Shown piece after piece: positions 57,590 to 64,000 of a DNA stretch of 64,000 bases (positions are counted from its first letter, which is position 1; every line of letters begins with the position of its first letter). A program made the position numbers and the translations under genes. The DNA comes from Garcia nutans (Eukaryota; Streptophyta; Magnoliopsida; Malpighiales; Euphorbiaceae). The notes beneath the pieces were generated by a model. That model did not search any database, was not told the origin of the DNA, and worked only from the letters and a program-made list of their open reading frames with translations. The DNA lies in the NCBI GenBank assembly GCA_947685225.1, contig CANTUV010000035.1, positions 38,440,001-38,504,000 on the forward strand, given 5' to 3'.

Positions 57590-60500
57590 ATGGATCCTCA
57601 TTTGCGTCAGTCAGTTGAGGGTAGTGCGGAGAGTGTTGCTCCTGATGATGGAGCTAGAGTGGATAGTGCTGGAGAGGCACCTGCTTCTGTGTCGAGGGGA
57701 CCAGCTGGTGAGGATGTTCCACCAGTTTGGCTTAGGCATGTGGTAGAGATTATGAGGCAAGCACAAGTGCAACCACCGCCACCCCCACAACCTTTGGTAT
57801 CAATGAGACAGTATGATAAATTAAGGAAGTACGGAGCAGAAGATTTCTTGGGTACTATTGATCCAGCTGTAGCTGAGCAGTGGCTAGATAAAGTATAGAG
57901 AATATTTGTTCAGTTACAAGCCACTCCAGAAGAAAATTTTGATTATGCAAGATCCTTGTTGCAGAAGGATGCATATAACTGGTGGAAGACAGTGCCTCAT
58001 GCTATGGATGATCCACCTACCTTGTCCTATGCTAATTTTCTAAGAGAGTTTGAATTGAAGTATACTCCGAGGGAGTATAAGGATGTGAAGAAAATGGAGT
58101 TTTTAAGCTTGAAGCAAGATCACCGGACTGTGACAGAATATGAGTTAGAGTTTATCCGGTTGAGCCAGTATGCTGGGGGTATTATATCTGATGAGATAGA
58201 TAGATGCAGGAGATTTGAGGAGGGATTGAGGCCCTCTATCTTGTGTCTTGTGGCTGGATCTAGATATCATGATTTTTCCCAGCTTGTGGCAGCAGCTCAG
58301 AGTGTGGAAAGAGCTCAGGTTATTGCAGCTGCTTCAAATGAAGAGATCAGGGTTAGAAGGCCCCAGTTTGAGGCGGGGTCTTCATCTGCGAAAAGAGGTA
58401 AAGGAAGTTTTATTCCTCGGGTTAGTAGGAGTCAGAGGCCAGCTGGTAGTCAGTACAGTTTCAGAGGCAGAGATCTAGACCTACAGTTTCAGTGGCGAGT
58501 GCTCCGACCCCAGTGATGCAGAGATCCACCTTACCCATATGCATTCATTGTGGTAGGCCACATGGTGGTACTTGTTGGAAGACTGGTGTAGCAGGGGTAT
58601 CTTTCAGATGTGGATCACCTGATCATTTTGTTAGAGATTGTCCTGAGAGGCAGGAACAAATGTCAGTAGATTCTGCAGCTTCTCGATCTAGTGTGAGGGG
58701 AGGTCGAGGAGGCAGAGGTTTCAGCAGAGGAGGCAGATTTGGGTTCAGTTTTAGAGGAGGTTCTACATCCAGGGAGAGTAGACCAGAGGAGGCTGGATCT
58801 TCTCAGAGGATTTATGTGATGCAGAGACAACCAGATGCTTCTGCAGTCATTGCTGGTACTTTCTCTTTATTTGATACTTCAGTACTTGCTTTGATTGATC
58901 CCGGATCCACGCATTCATATATTAGTGCATCTATTCTGCCTGTGTCTGAATTGCATGCTGAATCCCTAGGATTTGATGTATTGGTGACAAATCCTTTAGG
59001 GCATAGTGTGATTATTAGCAAAGTGCACCGAGATAGTGCAGTGATGGTTCAAGGTGAGGAGTTCCTTGGAGATTTGATTGAGATGCCTTTTAAGGAATAT
59101 GATGTGATCCTAGGCATGGACTGGCTATCTAGACATGGAGCTGTGGTAGACTGTAAAAAGAAAGTTGTTACTTTGAGAACCAGCGATGGTAGAGAGGTGT
59201 TAGTATCTAGTGAGCAAGGACAGCTAGCATCCTTGTTTGTTTCAGCTGTTGCAACTAGAAGATTGATTAGAAAAGGGTGTGATGCTTACCTTACTCATAT
59301 TGTGGATACGAGAGTAAGGGGTTCTCAAATTGATAGTATACCTACAGTTGCAGAATTTCCAGATGTGTTTCCAGAGGATTTGCCAGGGTTGCCTCCTAAG
59401 AGAGAGGTGGAGTTTGGTATTGAATTATTGCCTGGTACCACTCCTATCTCTATTACTCCTTATAGAATGGCACCTGCTGAATTGAGAGAATTGAAGGTGC
59501 AATTGCAGGAGTTGTTGGATAAAGGGTTTGTTCGCCCTAGTGTTTCACCGTGGGGAGCTCCTATTTTGTTTGTGAAGAAGAAAGATGGTACTATGAGATT
59601 GTGTATCGATTATAGGCAATTGAACAAGGTGACTATTAAAAATAAATATCCTTTGGCTAGAATTAATGATCTCTTTGATCAATTGAAGGGTGCAGCAGTG
59701 TTTTCCAAAATTGATTTGAGATCAGGGTACCATCAGTTGAGGGTCAGAGCTGAAGATGTTCCTAAGACAGCCTTTCGTACAAGGTATGGGCATTATGAGT
59801 TTCTAGTTATGCCTTTTGGTTTGACGAATGCACCTGCAGCTTTTATGGATTTGATGAATAGGGTGTTTAGGCCCTATCTGGATCAGTTTGTAGTGGTCTT
59901 TATTGATGACATTTTGGTGTATTCGCGTAATGAGGAGGAGCATGACATGCATCTGCGGATTGTGTTGCAAATTTTGAGAGAGAAGCAATTGTTTGCTAAA
60001 CTGTCGAAGTATGAGTTTTGGCTTGATCAAGTAACTTTTCTCGGTCATATAGTTTCAGCAGAAGGCATTAGAGTTGATTCGAGTAAAGTTGAAGCTATTT
60101 TGAATTGGAGTCCACCAAAATCTGTGACTGAAGTTAGAAGTTTTCTAGGTTTGGCAGGCTATTACCGACGGTTTGTGAAAGGATTTTCTTTGATAGCTAC
60201 TCCACTTACCAGATTGCTTCGAAAGGGAGTTAGATTTGTGTGGACAGATCAGTGTCAGGCTAGCTTTGATCAGTTGAGAGAAATGTTGACTCAAGCACCT
60301 GTTCTTACCTTACCTGTGGAAGATAAACCATATGTGATCTACAGTGATGCTTCACATCATGGTTTGGGTTGTGTTCTGATGCAAGAAGGTAAAGTTATAG
60401 CTTATGCTTCTCGACAGTTGAAACCGCATGAGCTCAATTATCCGACCCATGATTTAGATTTAGCAGCCATTGTGTTTGCATTGAAGATTTGGCGACACTA

Positions 60501-61546
60501 TTTGTATGGGGAGAAGTGTTTTTTCTATACTGATCATAAGAGTTTAAAATATTTGGGTAATTGTTGATAGGTTGACTAAGACAGCTCATTTTCTTCCGGT
60601 TCGAATGGATTACTCTTTGGAGAGGTTAGCTGAGCTGTATATCCATGAGATTGTGAAGTTACATGGTTTCCCAATTTCTATAGTGTCTGATCGAGATCCC
60701 CGATTTACTTCCAGGTTTTGGAAGAGTTTACATGGTGCATTGGGTTCTCGATTGCATTTCAGCACTGCTTTTCATCCGCAGATAGATGGGCAGTCTGAGA
60801 GGGTGATACAGATTATCAAGGACATGTTGAGAAGGTGTGTCATTGATTTCTCTGGAAGTTGGGATGGATTCTTACCACTTGTGGAATTTGCTTACAACAA
60901 CAGTCATCAATCCAGCATTGGTATGGCACCATTCGAGGCATTGTATGGTAGACGGTGTAGGATACCTCTATGTTGGAATGAACTTGGTGAAGGTAAGTTA
61001 ATTTGTCCTGATTTGGTTAAAGAAACTGAAGAGAAACTGAAAATGATTCGAGATAGGTTGAAAGCAGCTTCAGATCGATAGAAATCTTATTCAGATTTGA
61101 AGAGGAGAGACATTGAGTATAATGTGGGAGATAAGGTATTTTTGAAAGTGTCTCCTTGGAAGAAGATCTTGAGGTTTGGTAGGAAAGGGAAATTGAGTCC
61201 TCGTTTCATTGGACTGTATGAAGTTTTGGAAAGAGTTGGGCCAGTTGCTTATCGGCTTACTTTGCCACCTGAGTTGGACAGGATCCATAATGTATTCCAT
61301 GTGTCTATGTTGAGGAGATACAGGTCGGATCCATCTCATGTTTTGCCAATGGAATCTATCGAAGTAAGTTCAGATCTGACATTTGAAGAAGAACCAGTTG
61401 CTATTTTGGCACATGAAGTGAAAGAATTAAGAAATAAGAAAGTGCCACTTGTGAAGATTTTGTGGAAGAATCATGCAAAGGAAGAGGCAACTTGGGAGAG
61501 TGAGCAATCAATGCGAGATCAATATCCTCAACTATTTCAGACTTGA
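57590..61546 (+). pseudogene. T8 gag-pol, broken by two stops, a frameshift and a 683-bp deletion
   Basis: Close relative of the T1 polyprotein. The ATG is at 57590 (MDPHLRQSVEGS). Breaks: TAG at 57896-57898 (CAG in T1); a missing base near 58448; a deletion of about 683 bp at 60557-60560, joining the RNase H segment YTDHKSLKYLG to integrase and shifting frame; TAG at 61079-61081 (CAG in T1). The deletion removes the last RNase H motif, the integrase zinc finger and its first catalytic Asp. Retained: gag domain, one zinc knuckle with its first Cys changed to Ser (SFRCGSPDH), protease DPGS, reverse transcriptase FIDD, integrase second Asp and Glu, chromodomain-like end. Movement would need proteins supplied by a relative such as T1. 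Confidence 0.93.
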
Positions 61547-61554
61547 TATCAGGT

Positions 61555-61592
61555 AATTTCGAGGGCGAAATTTCTTTTTAGAGGGGGAGAAT
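61555..61592 (+). promoter_or_regulatory. Pre-PPT hairpin and polypurine tract (T8)
   Basis: AATTTCG, loop AGGG, CGAAATT (61555-61572), then AGAGGGGGAGAA up to the 3' LTR. Confidence 0.85.
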
Positions 61593-63859
61593 TGTAATAT
61601 CCAAATGTATGCCCTAGAAGTTTTAATACAATTGTTGTTTGATTTGAATTAAATGTATATATGTTTTTGCAAAGGAAATGATTGTGTTAATGGAATGTAT
61701 ATGTTGTATATATGTTAATATATATAACATATATGTTGGTCAAATGGAGAGTCAAGGGAAGAAGATATTTTAATTTGGAATGAGTGAAATTACTAAAGAG
61801 GGCAAGAGTTTTAAAGGAAGTGAGAACAAATAGAAAAGGGCATTTAAGTAATTTTGCTTTGTTAGAATTGCTTGGTGGAGATTTAAAGAAGAAGAGAAGT
61901 TGACTTGTCTTCATTTTCTTTTCTTCTTCTTCTCTTTCTCATGTGGTGGCCGGCCCTCCAAAGCCAAAGAACAAGAGTGATTTTTGTTGATTTCTAAAAT
62001 CAAATTGAAGGGAGAATCAAAGGATTAAGTTGGAGATTTGTGAAATTGCCTCAATTTTAAGTAAGTACTCTCTTGTTTTCTTTTGTTATGTTTGAAGTGA
62101 GTTGTGATTTGTTAATATTATGATTAGGTGTGTTTGAGATGTGTTTATAAGTGTTGAAATTGATTGTAAGTTACAAAGTTAAATTGGTGTTGGTTTTGGT
62201 TTGAAGATGGTAAGTTAAGTGGATGTTGATATTGAAAGAATAAGAGTGATGTTGGTTTAAGGCTTTTGAAGTGGTAAGTGATTAAATGTGTTGTTGATGT
62301 ATTGTTAATGTGAATATTGTAATGAACATGTAAAATAAGTGTTAATGACATTGATTATACCCATTTGAATGAGGTTATGTTGTGCATAGTGTGTTTTAAT
62401 TCAATCAAAAGAAATTTGGCTATGTTTAGGGTTTTATTCTTGAGAGACACGACCAAACTAAGGAAGAGACACGGCCAAGCTAAAGAATTTTTGGGAGACA
62501 CGGCCAAGTCTAAGGAAATTTGGCCGTGTTGGATGATTTTTGGAGAGACACGGCTGTGTCCCTTGCCCGTGTCTGTCTCGGCTTGATTTTTCTTGAGAGA
62601 CACGGCCACAAGCTTGGCCGTGTCCCTTGAGTGTGTTGGCTACTGTGATTGTCCTTTGCTCTTCTTGCTTTGTTGGGATTGAACATACATTTGATGATGC
62701 ATATGATACTATATGAACAATGTTATGTTTTATGCATTGTGCATCTTGTGAATGGTAATGTGTTATATGAATAATGTACTTTGAAATGTTATATCAATGA
62801 TGCTATATGTGTAATATGAATTGAGATATGATATGATATGAGGCCATTGTGATTGGCTATGATAACTCAAATATGATGTGAAGCCATTGTGATTGGCTAT
62901 GATGATTCAATTGAAAGACATAAGGCATGTTTGCCTAATTGATGATGAGAATTGAGAATGAAATAATAAATGAATTGTGTGTCTAATGTGTTATTCATTT
63001 TCAGAGTTTTGTTGTTGGTGGCATGCCTAATGGTAACAATCTCTTGAAGTTAGGTTGGATTTGATCCTTGAAGCCTAATTGAGATGTTACAACCCTTGAA
63101 GCTAGGTTGGGTTGGTTCTTGAAGCCAAGTTGGGTTGATACTTAGCATGCTTTGTTCCCCTTGAAGCTTGGTTGAACCTAATCCTTGAAGCCTAGTTGGG
63201 TTTATGATAATGATAAATGTGATAACAAAACCAAAGCATTAACTCTGAAAATTGAATGGCATATTAGTGTGTTTTGGGCCCATGCTTGTCTTTGTATTTA
63301 ATGTGATTCTTGAATGGTAAAATTAATGGAACTATGAAGATGTAATATGAATGTTGTTATGACATTGAACAAAGTATGATGTGGAAATGTGGTATTCTTT
63401 TAAATGATGTATGAGATTAATTGTGACATTATATCATATTAAAGCATCATGTTAGTATACTTTGTACTACTAAGCCGTTGGCTTAGCGCCATAGTGTTTG
63501 ATCGCACAGGTGATAGAGTTGAACCTGAGAGCTCCTTGAGACCAAGTGAGACTAGACATTGAGGATTTTCTTTTGGGACTTAAAGATCAGAGAAGAGCTG
63601 CCAATCATGTATATATATTCTATGTTTTGTAATCTTTGATTTATAACATATTTGTAATAACTTCCGCTGTGAATTAATAAATGTTTTTATATATGGTGTC
63701 TTTTGGATTTCTTTTAAAATGTTTGAGATTGGTTTCACTTATTTACAAAGATATTTGTTGTGTATTATTTTAAAACTGTGGCATTTTCTATATTCAGTAT
63801 ACGTATATTACGATCGTTTAAGTATGCTTGGTACGTATATGGGATATAGGGGTGTTACA
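61593..63859 (+). repeat. T8 3' LTR
   Basis: 2267 bp, same layout as the 5' LTR, with the ACACGGCC module at 62444-62629, twin stem-loop 63470-63507 and end GTGTTACA. Several differences from the 5' LTR are CG/CA or CG/TG changes. Confidence 0.95.
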
Positions 63860-63864
63860 GGCAG

Positions 63865-64000
63865 CGCAGGCGAAACAGGCCTGCAGGCCATTTCGCCCCC
63901 TTCCTTTTTTTATTTTATTTTTATTGTTTTTTATTATTTTTTATTTTTTATTAATAAAAAATAGATACTAAAGTAAAAATTATTTAATTAAAATAATAAA
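63865..64000 (-). repeat. O3 5' LTR, outer part (runs out of window)
   Basis: Resumes the reversed Tat LTR after the GGCAG duplication: GGCGAAACAGGCC, GGCCATTTCGCC hairpin remnant, then the AT-rich beginning of the LTR. Its terminal TGTAGACCC end is not reached. Confidence 0.85.

Larger units (their letters stand above)
55154..63859 (+). mobile_element. T8: complete but defective Tekay-like element
   Basis: Both LTRs are 2267 bp and differ at roughly two dozen positions by hand count (about 1%). It has a primer site, damaged gag-pol, pre-PPT hairpin, polypurine tract and a perfect 5-bp target duplication. It inserted into the CG-rich hairpin region of the O3 LTR. Its insertion is recent, though older than T1. 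Confidence 0.95.
46366..64000 (-). mobile_element. O3: antisense Tat-like element, deleted, interrupted by T8
   Basis: In its own direction (right to left): 5' LTR (64000-63865 and 55153-53213, start outside window), primer site, leader, truncated gag, about 2.1 kb of unassigned sequence, 24-bp minisatellite, polypurine tract, 3' LTR. Protease, reverse transcriptase and integrase are absent. Its insertion interrupts T7 protease. Confidence 0.85.

Overview
The window is repetitive nuclear DNA of a flowering plant. It is AT-rich and made almost entirely of LTR retrotransposons nested in one another. I found no ordinary host gene, tRNA, rRNA or CRISPR array. The species cannot be fixed from the sequence. 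Element names T1-T8 and O1-O3 below are mine.

Two Ty3/gypsy groups account for nearly everything. T elements are Tekay/Del-like chromoviruses: LTRs of about 1.9-3 kb start TGTAA(T/C)ATCC and end GTTACA, the primer site matches initiator tRNA-Met, and a single gag-pol ORF ends in a chromodomain-like tail. O elements are Tat/Ogre-like: LTRs of about 2.2-2.3 kb start TGTAGACCC and end near CCCCGCTCACA, the primer site starts TGGCGACTCC, gag is Tat-type, and 3' minisatellite arrays and antisense genes are present.

Layout: T1 (1-10166, intact ORF, LTRs identical by eye, first 186 bp of the 5' LTR outside the window) sits in the integrase region of T2 (10167-13334). T2 sits in an LTR of T3 (13335-15454), and T3 sits in the LTR of an old Tat element O1 (15455-16590, internal 16591-17345 and 35198-36147). 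O1 gag is split by an antisense solo LTR, T4 (17346-18187 and 33035-35197). T4 is itself split by a 14.8-kb Tat element, O2 (18188-33034). Right of O1, T5 (36148-38169), T6 (38170-41652), T7 (41653-46365), the antisense Tat element O3 (46366-55153 and 63865 onward) and T8 (55154-63859) are nested successively. T8 is complete with a GGCAG target duplication. The chain O1>T5>T6>T7>O3>T8 is six levels deep if the right-hand halves lie beyond the window.

O2 has lost reverse transcriptase, RNase H and most of integrase, yet carries two multi-exon genes on the opposite strand: a plant-mobile-domain (PMD) gene with six exons and a DUF7745-like gene with at least two. Each has its own TATA box about 94 bp upstream of its ATG. 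Both are now broken by stop codons. The other striking signals are structural: a triple stem-loop in the Tat LTR leader whose arms change together between units and copies, a twin stem-loop in the Tekay LTRs, a hairpin abutting the primer site, and a hairpin just before the polypurine tract. T1 is the only element that looks able to encode all its own functions.
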